A stretch of 64,000 nucleotides of DNA from Cognatishimia coralii (GTDB lineage Bacteria > Pseudomonadota > Alphaproteobacteria > Rhodobacterales > Rhodobacteraceae), in NCBI RefSeq assembly GCF_037478305.1, contig NZ_JBBGAZ010000005.1:186001-250000 (forward strand), given 5' to 3'. The stretch's first letter is position 1; every line of letters starts with the position of its first letter. This document shows, piece by piece, positions 33,087-43,612 of this stretch. The notes under the pieces are model-generated. The model saw only the letters and a list, made by a program, of their open reading frames with translations, ran no database searches and was not told the DNA's origin. The translations under genes were made by a program, and so were the position numbers.

Positions 33087-35896
33087 CGTGCACCAGCCAC
33101 CGTTTCGCCAATTCGCAACACGAGGAGGGCATTGAGATCAGGCGAGTAAGATGCCGCGGCATCGAGCTGCACCATTCGAGCTTCATGTTCTTTCTGCAGG
33201 CGCTTCCGCCGATAATCGCGAACAGTCTGCAGCCCCACTCTGCCTATCGCCTGGTGTCGAGCTTCGAAAGCGTAGAGTGCGCGTTCGCGTTCTTCATCGA
33301 TCCGGGCCTTGTGCTCTGTCACAAGATCGGAGAACACCCGCTCTCCTTGCGTGACCGCAGCCCCTTTCGATCTCTCGAACCAGTCGCGCGGCGCCTCGAT
33401 CTGAGGCGCAGCAATCGGCTCGATCTGCTCCGTCAGAAGCACATCCCAAATGCGTTTTGCCGTCGGTTGGAAGGCGCGCCCTTCATCATTGACGAAGACG
33501 GATAGGAAGCGGCGGCGGCTGAAATCGTCAGCTGCCAGACTGACTTCCCAAAGCGACCAAACGCCTTTCACACTATCAGGCAGACCTGATATGCGTACGG
33601 CGGGGACGGGTTGACCAGCAATGCAACGCGGAAGATCTGCAATCAAAGACTGCGCTCTTGGATCTTCCAGCGTGACCCACTCAACTTCGGGCCGATCTCC
33701 GGCGGTGCGCGCATCAAAACACACCGAAGATGACTCTGTGCCATCGGCCCACCGTATCCGCCAAGTATCGCCTTCCTTCTTGGCTTCTCCCCCCCGCGCA
33801 GGAAGTCCCGTTGTGATGGCGCGCTCCAGCCAATACTGTGCCGGATGGTCTCGCCATTTGCGCGCATCATCGGCTTCTAGTTCATGGCCGTGGGCGAGCA
33901 GATCACTATTCTTACGGTTCTCTGCCAACGAGGATCGAAGCTGCGTCAGAACGGCATCGCATTCGGTTTCGATCGATGCCGGTTCTTGGATCCCCTGAAC
34001 AAAGAGTTCGTCGAACAGTGGCTCCGCCTCGACCGAATCCATCACATCGGCAACTTTGTCCACGCCGAATTCTTCGGCGATCACAGCGAGCTTTGTTTCG
34101 AGAACTTCACGAACCCGATGCTCAACGGTGTCTTCGAGTACGAAATTGATGGCTCGCACAATATGCGGTTGCCCGATGCGATCCACGCGCCCAATACGCT
34201 GCTCGACCCTCATCGGGTTCCACGGCATGTCGAAGTTGATGATGACATGGCAGAATTGGAGATTGAGGCCCTCGCCGCCAGCGTCCGTCGAGATCAGGAT
34301 ACGCACATCTTTCGAGAATGCCCGCTGCGCGCGACCACGCGCCTCAAGGTCCATGCTCCCATTGAGCGTTGCAACCGAGAACCCCCTGCTTTCGAGAAAT
34401 TCCGCGAGCATGGCCTGGGTCGGAACAAACTCGGTGAAAACCAAAACCTTGAGTTCAGGATCGTTTTCCTCCTGCTGAATCTTGTAGATCTGCTCAAAGA
34501 GTGCTTCGGCTTTTGCGTCTGTTCCTTGCGCCTCTGTCTCACGAGCGAGGAACAAGAGTGCCTCAACGTCTTTTCGCTCGTCATCCAAGGCATCGAACGC
34601 CACGGCGATATCGATCTGGTCATCACCCGTTAGCTCATGCCAGTCTCCGACACCTTCGGTGGAAAAGAGCTGAAGCTGTCGCTGGTCGTCGTCCAGGGCG
34701 AGGAGGCGCTTTTCCAAGGTTGCACGGATGGCTGCGGTGCTGGACGTCACCAAACGCTGCATAAGGATCATCAAGAAGCCGATGTGCCGCTGCTTCGATG
34801 CCATGGCTTGGTTATAGCCGTGGCGAACATACTCAGTGATCGCTTCGTACAACCCTTGCTGTGCTTTGTGTCGGTCAAGCCAGGCGACAGCCTGAATGCG
34901 GGTCATTCGTGGCTTGAACAGAGGCTTGCCTTCAGCATCGATCGCAAGCCTCTTCTCTGTCCGCACAACGAACGGGCGCACGCGGTCGCTCGAGACGCTG
35001 TTCTCATCGGGAAAAGAGTCCCGATCCAGCAGCTGCATCAGACGGTGGAATTGATCCGTTTTCCCTTGGTGCGGCGTGGCTGACAAAAGCAGAAGGTACG
35101 GGGCGGCTTCGGCAAGTGCCGCGCCCAACTTGTACCGCGCAACCTGATCCGTGCTGCCTCCCATTCGGTGAGCCTCGTCGATGATCACAAGGTCCCAGTT
35201 GGCCGAGATCAGGTCTTCGAACCGTTCACGATTGTAGGTGCTGAGTTGCTCCGCGCTCCATCCGCGCCGCCCTTCGAGCGGTTTCACCGAATCCAGCGAA
35301 CAGATCGCCTGATCGTGCAGCCGCCAGAGATTCTCCTCATCATCGCGGAACTGACGGTATGCCGAAAGCTGTGACGGCTCGATGAACTGAAAGTTCTCAC
35401 CGAAGTGCAGGCGCATCTCGGCCTGCCATTGCCGCACCAGACCCTTGGGCGCGACGACAAGGATGCGCTTGGCCATGCCGCGAAGCTTCAACTCCCGAAG
35501 GATCAGACCAGCTTCGATGGTCTTGCCGAGCCCCACCTCATCCGCAAGCAGATAACGGATCCGATCCCGGCTCATGGCGCGGTTCAGGGCATAGAGCTGA
35601 TGCGGCAAAGGAACGACGCTCGACTGGATCGGCGCCAGAAGCAGATTGTCTTCCAGTGCATCCAAGAGCTTTGCCGCGGCCGCCGTGTGCAGGATCTGAT
35701 CCACTGTCGTTCGGACAGCGTCGAGCGGCCCTAGCTCCCGAGAACTGGCACGGACAACGGCATCCTTGCCCGGGAGCCAGACGCGGTATGCGGTTTCGCC
35801 CCACATCTCCTCCCGGTCCACGACACGGCAGGGTGCGGCATGTCGTTCATGCCAGCACCACGCGCCAATGCCAAAGTCTTGGGAGCCATGCGTCAC
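33083..35896 (-). CDS. brxHII: BREX-3 SNF2-like helicase BrxHII
   Basis: A 937-residue DEAD/SNF2-type DNA-dependent ATPase. Walker A is LADEVGLGKTIEAGLILREL (about residues 117-136). The Walker B DEAH box lies at 240-243 (VIIDEAHRMGG). Helicase C motifs follow as LISTDAGGEGLNLQFCHVII and motif VI MRVEQRIGRVDRIGQ. The presence of this helicase rather than BrxL marks type 3. The start is GTG at 35896, overlapping the pglXI stop by four bases. The C-terminal third is charged and partly coiled-coil. Confidence 0.92.
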   Translation of the reverse strand: MTHGSQDFGIGAWCWHERHAAPCRVVDREEMWGETAYRVWLPGKDAVVRASSRELGPLDAVRTTVDQILHTAAAAKLLDALEDNLLLAPIQSSVVPLPHQLYALNRAMSRDRIRYLLADEVGLGKTIEAGLILRELKLRGMAKRILVVAPKGLVRQWQAEMRLHFGENFQFIEPSQLSAYRQFRDDEENLWRLHDQAICSLDSVKPLEGRRGWSAEQLSTYNRERFEDLISANWDLVIIDEAHRMGGSTDQVARYKLGAALAEAAPYLLLLSATPHQGKTDQFHRLMQLLDRDSFPDENSVSSDRVRPFVVRTEKRLAIDAEGKPLFKPRMTRIQAVAWLDRHKAQQGLYEAITEYVRHGYNQAMASKQRHIGFLMILMQRLVTSSTAAIRATLEKRLLALDDDQRQLQLFSTEGVGDWHELTGDDQIDIAVAFDALDDERKDVEALLFLARETEAQGTDAKAEALFEQIYKIQQEENDPELKVLVFTEFVPTQAMLAEFLESRGFSVATLNGSMDLEARGRAQRAFSKDVRILISTDAGGEGLNLQFCHVIINFDMPWNPMRVEQRIGRVDRIGQPHIVRAINFVLEDTVEHRVREVLETKLAVIAEEFGVDKVADVMDSVEAEPLFDELFVQGIQEPASIETECDAVLTQLRSSLAENRKNSDLLAHGHELEADDARKWRDHPAQYWLERAITTGLPARGGEAKKEGDTWRIRWADGTESSSVCFDARTAGDRPEVEWVTLEDPRAQSLIADLPRCIAGQPVPAVRISGLPDSVKGVWSLWEVSLAADDFSRRRFLSVFVNDEGRAFQPTAKRIWDVLLTEQIEPIAAPQIEAPRDWFERSKGAAVTQGERVFSDLVTEHKARIDEERERALYAFEARHQAIGRVGLQTVRDYRRKRLQKEHEARMVQLDAAASYSPDLNALLVLRIGETVAGAR

Positions 35897-38661
35897 GCAT
35901 CAGCCTCCGTACGAGTCAGCGCCTGGTCGTACCAGAGCAGGAGCTTTTCATCTTCTTGCAGCGTCGCGTCCGGCAGCTTCTCGGCTATGCCAATGATCGT
36001 CTTGTAGTCCTTCGCAGCCCAGGCCGTCTTGAAACCGGCGCGCAACACCTCGAGGCGCGACTCCTTGAGCTGGCGCTTGTTCGCGGTCTTGTAAGCCTCG
36101 AACTCCTTCAGCAACGAGCGTTCGCGCTTCTGTTCCAGATCCTTCGCCTTGTTCGGATCGGGCACATACCAGCGGTCCTTCGCCTTTGCCTTCAGGCGCG
36201 GGTCTTCCTTCTCAAGCCCCCGGAGGTCCTTGAAGTTGGTCGAGAGATAGCTGTGGATCTGGCTCGGCACGTCACCGTTCCCGTCGAAGCGCAGGAAGTT
36301 ATCTTCAAGCAACGCAGAGAGCTCGGGCTTCTCTTCGTGCTTTTTCCAGCCAGCACCGACCTGGGTGGTGAACTCGGGATGCACCTCTTGATAGGTGGAA
36401 GGCCGCTTACGCAGGAAATCGGTGAGCCAGTCGATCGCCGAGCGTTCATCCGAGACGAACAGTTCCATCTGCGGAGCTTGGGTAGCTCGGGCACGTTTGC
36501 GGTCATACTCTGCCACCTGCTCAGACAAAAAGATCATCCCATCGCGTTCCGTGAAACGGCTACGCAATCCGTCCAAGAACTCTTCAGTGGAGAGCGGCAC
36601 GGGGAAATCGTGGCGAACAAACCATGCAACCATTCTGTCGTAGATGCGACGCGGATCGCGCTCCACGACCATCTCGAGGATACCGCTCTTCCCCTTGGTG
36701 ACAGGCAATTGACGCAGATGAGTTTGAACAAAGTCCCACGCGGACTCAGGTGCAGCCCCGCGCTCCGACAAACGTTTTTCCAAGCCTCCGTTGGGTTTGT
36801 ATGCCGAAATAACCAGATCCTGTTTCACAGCAGTAGTGGAAGTAATCTGCCTGAAACTCCCGTTTACTTTATCGAGGGAGTTGACTTCTGCCACCACAAA
36901 ACCCGCTTGCTGCAAAGCAACTTGGATAGAATTCCACACCGAAGCTCGGCTATTTGAAAAAACAACCGTCATCCAACGGCCTGGCTTAAGTACCCGGTAA
37001 TATTCAGCGAATGCTTGATGCATCAAGTGTTGATACTCAAGAAGTCCTTTACCTTTAAATTTGTCGATAATCGCTTCATTCGATGCACTGGTGACGACGC
37101 CGTGCCACGCTTCAAGTTGGAAGTTAAGATCAGCGTAGAAGATATTTTCACCAAACGGTGGATCTGTAAAAACATAGTCAATGCTATTGTCGCTCAGCGC
37201 TAAATTTGTCGCCGACCCAGTTGTTGCTGATGCAGAGCCAAGTCGAGAAAACTTGACTGAAAGTGCGGCAACAAGTCGTTTCAGCTTACCCTCGAGAATT
37301 CGCCAGTATGCCGTTTCTTCATGTAAGGACGGAATATAATAAACGCCATTCAGCCACTGATTTACGTTCGCCTTTCCTATAACGTGATGGCGATTCAGTA
37401 TCGTTAGACCCTGAATTGCTTGCTCAACAAAAAACAGCAAAGCGTTTCTCATCCGAGCGTCTGGACAAGACGAAGCTTGCGACCAAAGCTTTGCCGCAGC
37501 ATGAGCCGCTCTCCGCATAAAGAAGTGGTGAATACTGGAATACCCCTTAGGATCAATTCGCGACCCGTGATACATCTCCTCTATCGGAAATCTTTTGGTA
37601 GGTATATCTTTCGGGTACGGCAGATCTTCTATCTTTCGAATTAGACTCAAGTCGTCGTCATCGACATGCTTAATCTTGCGCTTTCCATCAATGATGTACG
37701 AAATCAATGTCGGTATATACTTAACGTGCCGCCAATTCCCGCCAGTGGCAGGATCTAACTCTTCGGTATAGACGCGCTCCAATTTCGATTTGTTAAGACT
37801 TGAACTACAGTGGGGGCAGTCGAACTCCGATTGAACTTTGTTCCGCTTTTCGTCTAAAGCTTCGTCAATAAAATTTATTTCACCAGTACACTCCGGGCAA
37901 GTAAAGACCTCGCTCCAAACAGTATACTCTATCCGACACGATTTTTTTGTCTTTGGATCATTAGTTTCATACATCCACCCGATATCGCGCCATACATCAG
38001 CAAGTAGTTTCTTACCAGCCAGCTCAAATTCATGGATATTGAATGGCAGGTTATAGTTCGCGCCAATGAAGGTAGCAGCTGGAGATAGGTCATTCAGAAC
38101 AGCTCGCCTTGCACCCCACTTCGGAGGCGCCATACCAGCCCTTTTCCACTCCATTTCAACTTGATGACGATACGTCGGAGTAGCCGCGCCACACCACTGA
38201 GCAGCCACGCCGGTCATGCCGGATCCGGAAAAGCCATCCAGCACGATGTCTCCGGGCTCGGTAAAATGGAGAATTGATGGAACAATCGCCAGATGTGGCA
38301 CTTTAGTGTGATAAGAATGCGCCTTGTAGATCGGGTCAGTCTTGCCCACAGACACGTCAATTGCCATCGGCTCCCGTGAGTATTCTTGGTCCGGTTCGTA
38401 CGGCTTTCCGTAGTGGTCAACAAACTCACGGAACCATGGGTTCGGGCACGCCGTGTAGTAGGGCGGATCCGACATGGCGAGAATAGCGTCGTCTGATCCT
38501 TGCGGAAAACCTTCCTGAGCACGGAACTCCGGCTCTTTCAGCTTCTCGGCCAAGAGCTTCAGGAAATGCTCGCGGCGCGCGTCATCGTTCGGGAACGTCA
38601 TACCCAGGCATTCGACCGGCCCGCCGTTCTTGCCGCCACCCATCTTCAATTGTTCAGTCAT
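35893..38661 (-). CDS. pglXI: BREX-3 adenine DNA methyltransferase PglXI
   Basis: A 922-residue N6-adenine DNA methyltransferase of the DUF1156-like type. In BREX, the methylase marks host DNA and is also needed for exclusion. A DPPYYTA motif lies at 65-71. The SAM-binding motif is DGFSGSGMTG at 142-151. Two CPxC pairs (CPEC at 255, CPHC at 282) form a zinc ribbon, and a second catalytic-type motif, TDPPFGENIFY, lies near 499. The last ~250 residues are charged and probably read DNA or bind partners. It follows brxC after a 35-base gap, the only clear gap in the operon. Confidence 0.92.
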   Translation of the reverse strand: MTEQLKMGGGKNGGPVECLGMTFPNDDARREHFLKLLAEKLKEPEFRAQEGFPQGSDDAILAMSDPPYYTACPNPWFREFVDHYGKPYEPDQEYSREPMAIDVSVGKTDPIYKAHSYHTKVPHLAIVPSILHFTEPGDIVLDGFSGSGMTGVAAQWCGAATPTYRHQVEMEWKRAGMAPPKWGARRAVLNDLSPAATFIGANYNLPFNIHEFELAGKKLLADVWRDIGWMYETNDPKTKKSCRIEYTVWSEVFTCPECTGEINFIDEALDEKRNKVQSEFDCPHCSSSLNKSKLERVYTEELDPATGGNWRHVKYIPTLISYIIDGKRKIKHVDDDDLSLIRKIEDLPYPKDIPTKRFPIEEMYHGSRIDPKGYSSIHHFFMRRAAHAAAKLWSQASSCPDARMRNALLFFVEQAIQGLTILNRHHVIGKANVNQWLNGVYYIPSLHEETAYWRILEGKLKRLVAALSVKFSRLGSASATTGSATNLALSDNSIDYVFTDPPFGENIFYADLNFQLEAWHGVVTSASNEAIIDKFKGKGLLEYQHLMHQAFAEYYRVLKPGRWMTVVFSNSRASVWNSIQVALQQAGFVVAEVNSLDKVNGSFRQITSTTAVKQDLVISAYKPNGGLEKRLSERGAAPESAWDFVQTHLRQLPVTKGKSGILEMVVERDPRRIYDRMVAWFVRHDFPVPLSTEEFLDGLRSRFTERDGMIFLSEQVAEYDRKRARATQAPQMELFVSDERSAIDWLTDFLRKRPSTYQEVHPEFTTQVGAGWKKHEEKPELSALLEDNFLRFDGNGDVPSQIHSYLSTNFKDLRGLEKEDPRLKAKAKDRWYVPDPNKAKDLEQKRERSLLKEFEAYKTANKRQLKESRLEVLRAGFKTAWAAKDYKTIIGIAEKLPDATLQEDEKLLLWYDQALTRTEADA

Positions 38662-38696
38662 CGGTTCGTCTCATTTCATATACGGTTGGCGGGAGT

Positions 38697-41600
38697 TCAC
38701 TCGACCACGAAGCGCAGCTTGGTGGTGTCCTTGCCCTTGCAGCGGTCGGTCAGGAATGCCTCGAACCGCTTGCGCAGATCCTCGGGTGTCGCGGGCGATC
38801 CGCCCTGAAGCAGGGCCTGCCGGATGTCGCTGCCCGAGACGACGACCTTGTCGAGGCCAGACAGCGCCTCTTGCACGGCGCTGATGAACTCGGGCGTGAT
38901 GGGATCGAGCAATGACTTGCTGTCGACAAAGCCGGTGACGATCTTGCGCGACCCTTCCTTCAGCAGTTCAAAGTTGGACTGGATGATCGGATCCTCGAGG
39001 TTGTCGAGAAGCGTCTGCACCCATCCATCCAGCAGCTGATCAAGCTCGTCATCGAGTTGCTTGAGCACATTGGCCGCGGGCAGCATGTCGCCCTGCTCAT
39101 TCGCCGGACGGAAGTTGCAGTGCGGGCAAACCGGGCTGGCCGCCAGTTCGGAGTCGATCAGAGAGGCGCAGCTCTTCAACTTGTCGAGCTTCTCCTCGAA
39201 GGTGGTGAGCTGGCTTGTCGGCATCAGCGAGATATTCGCCAAAGCCCGCATGGCGACGAGACGAGAATCTCTGCGCAGCGCGGTCTTCGTTTTGTCCTCA
39301 GACACTCCGAGACGCGCCTTGCTGTGCAGACTGACATAGGCCGTCACATAGTCTTCTTTCAGCTTGGCGAGCGTCTGCCGGTGTTCGGATCCATTCCGCC
39401 CAGTTCGACTCGTCGACAATGCATCGAGGACCTGCTTGCGCGTGTCCTGAGCCTGCTTCACCCAAGCGTGGTCAGACGGCAGCACCATCTCGGCCTGACC
39501 AAGGTAGCTCGCCGTGTTCCCTAGTTCGCCAATTAGGCTGATGAGCCCCTCGACGGAGTTCAGAACCTCAAGGTTCTTCTTCTGGGCGGCAATGTCGTCA
39601 GACCCAATGCGCAGGTTCTTGAGTTTGCCGACCGTGTTGTAGGGCGACAGGCTTTCCGAAAAGGCCTTGAGCTCGTCGAGCTTCGATCTCCAGTCGCGGA
39701 TTTCTTCCTCGCGCAGGAGAGGCTGACCCCAGAAGCTCAGCCGGTTCGCCATGTCGGTGGAGGCTGCAAGCACACGTTTTGTGAGCTTGCTGACTTCCTC
39801 CTGAAGCGCCTTGACTGGCTCGTCCGAGCCTTGAGTGGCTTGCTGCGCCAGACCCGGCGGCAGCTCCAGCATCTCGAAGAGTGACCGGAGCACGGCAACG
39901 TTGATCTCCTTCGGCGCTTCAACATGCTTGAACTGCTTCAACTCATCGAGCGGACGATCCGCGAGAAGCCCGATCTTGCCGGAGTCAATTTTGTCCCCGG
40001 TAATCGCGAGGACAATGTCACCGGAATAGACCAGTGACCCAAGCACCGTGACCAAGAGGTCAGTCTCGAGCCGGTATTTGTCAGGGCTGAAATATTCGAT
40101 ATCCGCATTTCCAACGAGCAACTCACTGCGATTGAGCACTTGCCCATGACCTTTGGCCTTCAGCCGCGCGAGAACCTCCTGAGCGTATCTAGATTGAACC
40201 GGATCGATGCGATCACCATCGAGCATTTCAAGGCCATCCAGGACGATCACAGCGTCTTTCGTACGGTTGCTGCCAGTTAGGGCACGAAGCGCGTTGCCAA
40301 TGAGCTGTTTTCGGTTGGACTCCGTCACGAGCGCCGAGAATGTTGGGTATTCGGGCGAAACATCGGCGAACCGGCTGCTTAGCGCAATCCCCGCGATCAC
40401 ATTGACGACGTCGCGGAAGTTGATGCGCTCGTCCGGCCCCAAGCGCGCTTTGTCCCTGAGTGAAATGCCTTTGGTCCAGTCACGAAGTGTCTTGGACTTG
40501 CCTTGGAACGTGACATCGAATGCCTCCAGCTGTTTTTCCTGCAGCCATTTGCTCATTTCGCGCAGCGCATCGCGAGCGCGGTCGAGATACACGCCTTTCG
40601 CGCCACCACTTGCCGTAGAGGCCAGTTCCTGGGCGGCGGCGTAGAAGCTCAGCAATCGCTTGATGGTTTCGTCTGGTGCTTTCAGACGGAAGAAGACCTC
40701 GTCGGGCTTCTGCTCATCACGGAAGCGCGGGGGATCAAAGGGTTGGATGAAGTACAAATAGAAATCCCGCACTGGCTGCGCGGTCGGCCGGTCGTTCGGC
40801 GCGCCAAAGAACAGATAGCCAATCCGTTCGACGCGACGCTCCTGCCACTCGATCTGGTATTGCCAAATCTGGTGTCCCGTCACGTAGCTGGACTCGTCCG
40901 TGCGCTCCATAAGTTGGCGAATGGCGCCGTAGTAAGCGCGATCGAGCGCATCCTCGGAGAGGGCCTCGGCCCGCTTCTCGATTTGCGCGTCGTAGTCGAC
41001 GTCTTTCTTCAGGTCGAGATAATATTGCTCGGTGTCTGGCGCTTTGGAGATGAACTGACCATTTACCGTCTTGAGGGTCTCTCGAAGCGTGGTCTGGACT
41101 GCTGTGAGTAGATCGTCGGACGGGTCGCCACCCATGTCTTCAATACCCGGCTGAAACAGGCACAGCGTGTCGCGCAATTCCTCAGCCGTCGGTCCGACGG
41201 GAACATAGATGTCCCCACCCGTCGTCAGACGATGGACTGAAAGACCATCAATGATGCGAAGCGCCATCGGCTTATATGCAGGACGAGTGAATGCCTTGGA
41301 GACCCTCTCCGCAAGCACTTCTGAAACTTTGAGAACTGGCCCGATATTCGGATCTGAGCGCAGAACGGAGTTTGTTGCGACAGTGTCCCAAAACTTGTCG
41401 AAGCCGATTAAACCAGGCCGATCTGAAGGAACTTCATCGTCGAGGATTGCCTGGATCTGATCACGCAAGGTCACCAAGGCACCTCGTTTCTCGGTGAACA
41501 CGAGGCGCTCAAACGTACCGATGTAGTCTGGGTGTACTGGGAACAAACGCACATACTCGTCCATCCGCTCATTCATTGAACCATAGAATTTCGAGAATGG

Positions 41601-42428
41601 GGCAAGGTAGGCGCGGATCTTGTCCTGCTGGTCCGCGGACTTCTTCAAGAGGCGTTCCGCGACAACGAAACTGACATCTTGTCTTGCCAGCAAAACCTGA
41701 GTGAAACGGTCCTTAACCCTCCGTAGGCTATCCGCCACATGTTGGAAGCGGCTGCTATCGAAGATCGCTTCCTGAACGCCTGCAACGAAACGGAACCGGA
41801 GATGTTTGGTAACCTCTCCGATCTCGCGGAGGAAGGACAAGTCGAGTACCAGTTCGTGGTCCTTGCGCGATCGCAGGTATTCGAGAAACTCATCGACGAC
41901 GAGGAGAACACCTTGATCAGGGTGAACCTCCGCAAAGGCCGACATCATCTCCTCGAACGCAGCCTTGTTATTGATGACCTGATCGGCAGGCGGGAACGTG
42001 TAGTTCACACCGTGCTTTTCCAGGAAGACTTCAAGCTGTTGGGTGATGATGTCGCGCAATGACATCTGACTCGAAATCTCGATCCGATGCACTTTGAAAC
42101 GACCTGCAATTGTCTTTGCAGCCTCAGCCACTTTGGGGTGCTGGATCATCGGCAAATAGGCATCGTCCTCAGCGACGAGTGACAACACCGACATCAAGTG
42201 CGATTTACCAGTACCATAGTTTCCGACTACCAAGACGCCTTTGTGGTCCACCGCCTCATCGAAGGAGAGCTGCGGGATCATGAGCTTGGCGATGCGTTCG
42301 GCCATGTCATCCGAGATGACATAGGTGGACACTAGCTTCTTGGCTTCGTCAGGACGATCTGCATCAAGGAGCTGAATAACCGATTCAATGGGCTCAAACT
42401 GAATGAGATCGCCGTAACGCATTGCCAT
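38697..42428 (-). CDS. brxC: BREX-3 ATPase BrxC
   Basis: A 1243-residue AAA-type ATPase of the BrxC/PglY family. Walker A is VLVVGNYGTGKSHLMSVLS (residues 69-76 GNYGTGKS), and Walker B is GVLLVVDEFLEYLRSR (173-188). A long helical middle and a C-terminal zinc-like CPHC motif follow. The ATG at 42428 has an AAAGGA Shine-Dalgarno. A TTG six codons upstream at 42446 would give a four-base overlap with brxF, so either start is possible. Second gene of the operon. It is probably a large motor needed for host methylation and phage blocking. Confidence 0.9.
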   Translation of the reverse strand: MAMRYGDLIQFEPIESVIQLLDADRPDEAKKLVSTYVISDDMAERIAKLMIPQLSFDEAVDHKGVLVVGNYGTGKSHLMSVLSLVAEDDAYLPMIQHPKVAEAAKTIAGRFKVHRIEISSQMSLRDIITQQLEVFLEKHGVNYTFPPADQVINNKAAFEEMMSAFAEVHPDQGVLLVVDEFLEYLRSRKDHELVLDLSFLREIGEVTKHLRFRFVAGVQEAIFDSSRFQHVADSLRRVKDRFTQVLLARQDVSFVVAERLLKKSADQQDKIRAYLAPFSKFYGSMNERMDEYVRLFPVHPDYIGTFERLVFTEKRGALVTLRDQIQAILDDEVPSDRPGLIGFDKFWDTVATNSVLRSDPNIGPVLKVSEVLAERVSKAFTRPAYKPMALRIIDGLSVHRLTTGGDIYVPVGPTAEELRDTLCLFQPGIEDMGGDPSDDLLTAVQTTLRETLKTVNGQFISKAPDTEQYYLDLKKDVDYDAQIEKRAEALSEDALDRAYYGAIRQLMERTDESSYVTGHQIWQYQIEWQERRVERIGYLFFGAPNDRPTAQPVRDFYLYFIQPFDPPRFRDEQKPDEVFFRLKAPDETIKRLLSFYAAAQELASTASGGAKGVYLDRARDALREMSKWLQEKQLEAFDVTFQGKSKTLRDWTKGISLRDKARLGPDERINFRDVVNVIAGIALSSRFADVSPEYPTFSALVTESNRKQLIGNALRALTGSNRTKDAVIVLDGLEMLDGDRIDPVQSRYAQEVLARLKAKGHGQVLNRSELLVGNADIEYFSPDKYRLETDLLVTVLGSLVYSGDIVLAITGDKIDSGKIGLLADRPLDELKQFKHVEAPKEINVAVLRSLFEMLELPPGLAQQATQGSDEPVKALQEEVSKLTKRVLAASTDMANRLSFWGQPLLREEEIRDWRSKLDELKAFSESLSPYNTVGKLKNLRIGSDDIAAQKKNLEVLNSVEGLISLIGELGNTASYLGQAEMVLPSDHAWVKQAQDTRKQVLDALSTSRTGRNGSEHRQTLAKLKEDYVTAYVSLHSKARLGVSEDKTKTALRRDSRLVAMRALANISLMPTSQLTTFEEKLDKLKSCASLIDSELAASPVCPHCNFRPANEQGDMLPAANVLKQLDDELDQLLDGWVQTLLDNLEDPIIQSNFELLKEGSRKIVTGFVDSKSLLDPITPEFISAVQEALSGLDKVVVSGSDIRQALLQGGSPATPEDLRKRFEAFLTDRCKGKDTTKLRFVVE

Positions 42429-42442
42429 CTCGATATTTCCTT

Positions 42443-42901
42443 TCAATTAACTCTGAACGGAACCACGCCATCACAGCTGTAGTTCTGATATTCTGGGTGC
42501 CCTGTCATTGCAAACGACAGCCTGTTGTTTGTGAGCTTCCCCGGCCAAGCGGCAACAACGCGTCGCGCCTGAGAGTGCCGCCGGAGCAAATCGAGCGGAC
42601 TTAGCTTCAACTCCTGATCGAACAGGAGTTCGAGATTGTCCATGAGGAGTAGTCCTTCCCGCGAAAACTCATTCGCCAACCCTTTCAGAAGGTCGGCTGC
42701 TTGAAGGTGTCTCCTGGGGCTCGGGATTGTCAGCAGTTCTCGTCCGAGGGCAGCTCCAATGTTGAGGATGTGCAGCTGTCGACGTCCAGCCAGTTGGCGA
42801 AGCAAGTCGCTTTTCCCGGAATTTGGTGAGCCAATCAGTAGCAACAGTTTGCTGTTCACCACGGCAAGTTCGTCAACAACGCGTTCAAGTTTCTCGATCA
42901 T
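42443..42901 (-). CDS. brxF: BREX-3 P-loop protein BrxF
   Basis: A 152-residue P-loop protein at the first position of the operon, as in type 3 BREX. Walker A is LLLLIGSPNSGKSDLLRQLA (residues 20-39). A Walker B-like strand GLLLMDNLELLFD lies near 84-96. The tail LSFAMTGHPEYQNYS resembles AAA sensor regions. The ATG at 42901 gives the usual length; the ORF extends to 43009 with residues unlike the family. BrxF is found with BrxC in type 3 systems only, which supports the subtype. Confidence 0.82.
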   Translation of the reverse strand: MIEKLERVVDELAVVNSKLLLLIGSPNSGKSDLLRQLAGRRQLHILNIGAALGRELLTIPSPRRHLQAADLLKGLANEFSREGLLLMDNLELLFDQELKLSPLDLLRRHSQARRVVAAWPGKLTNNRLSFAMTGHPEYQNYSCDGVVPFRVN

Positions 42902-43600
42902 TCGCCTACGCCATCGCTCTAACACGCCGCGACCATCTGCAATAAGTTTCCCTTTCCACCATCCACAACCCACTATGGTGAAGAGATTGCTTGCGACGAA
43001 TGGGTGCAAATGGAAACAGCGGCGGTTGGATTTTTGAACTGCGTTACCAATGATTTAAATGTATCGAAATTGTATTTCAATTTTGTTTCTTCCAAGTGAA
43101 CACTTGCGTTGAGATGTATGCGTACCATGCGTTGGTTAGGTAAAGATACAGCCCTACGAGTTAATTCACCACAGTTTATGAGACGGGGCAGGACCTTTAC
43201 TTTCCAACTGCGAGCATCTGAATTCGGGCCGCCGTACGACCACGTAACCCACCTGATCAATCGAGCGAGAATTTTCGGCCAATAGGAGGACAAGTGGATT
43301 GGAATACTAAAAAGAAAGAAAAAAGTGCTAGCTTTAACAACCGTCGAATTGTTTGAAACCTCTATCTCCTTGTCCCTAGGCTTTCCATTTTTGATTCAAA
43401 ATCAGCACCCGCGAACCGCAAAACACGGTGCCTCTGAAGAGCATTCCAAGAAGCAGTTCTACCTACTTACGTGAGAATGTCATTTAGTGCTCACTTCTTG
43501 CAAGTTAACAGATGGTATTTAGTTTGCAGCCCTTCGCCAACTTGAGGCGAGAATTCGTTCTTCGGAAATACAGATGGTTTAACTCAAAATAATCAAGCGT
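42902..43600. other. Intergenic region upstream of BREX operon
   Basis: About 700 bases of AT-rich DNA between brxF and the small ORF at 43613. It should hold the leftward BREX promoter, which I could not locate. On the plus strand a 20-codon ORF at 43294-43356 begins with GTG after a perfect AGGAGG. It is too short to judge but could be a leader peptide. No other supported gene. Confidence 0.5.
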
Positions 43601-43612
43601 TTGGGCGGCTAT

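Noticed and set aside
30371..42901. Type 2 BREX (Pgl) or DISARM instead of type 3 BREX
   Set aside because: No PglW kinase, BrxD or BrxL, and no DISARM DUF1998 or phospholipase gene. The BrxF-BrxHII-BrxA set and order fit type 3.
42973..43293. 106-codon minus-strand ORF upstream of brxF
   Set aside because: Overlaps the possible brxF extension, has no recognised motif or start signal, and its region should contain the operon promoter.
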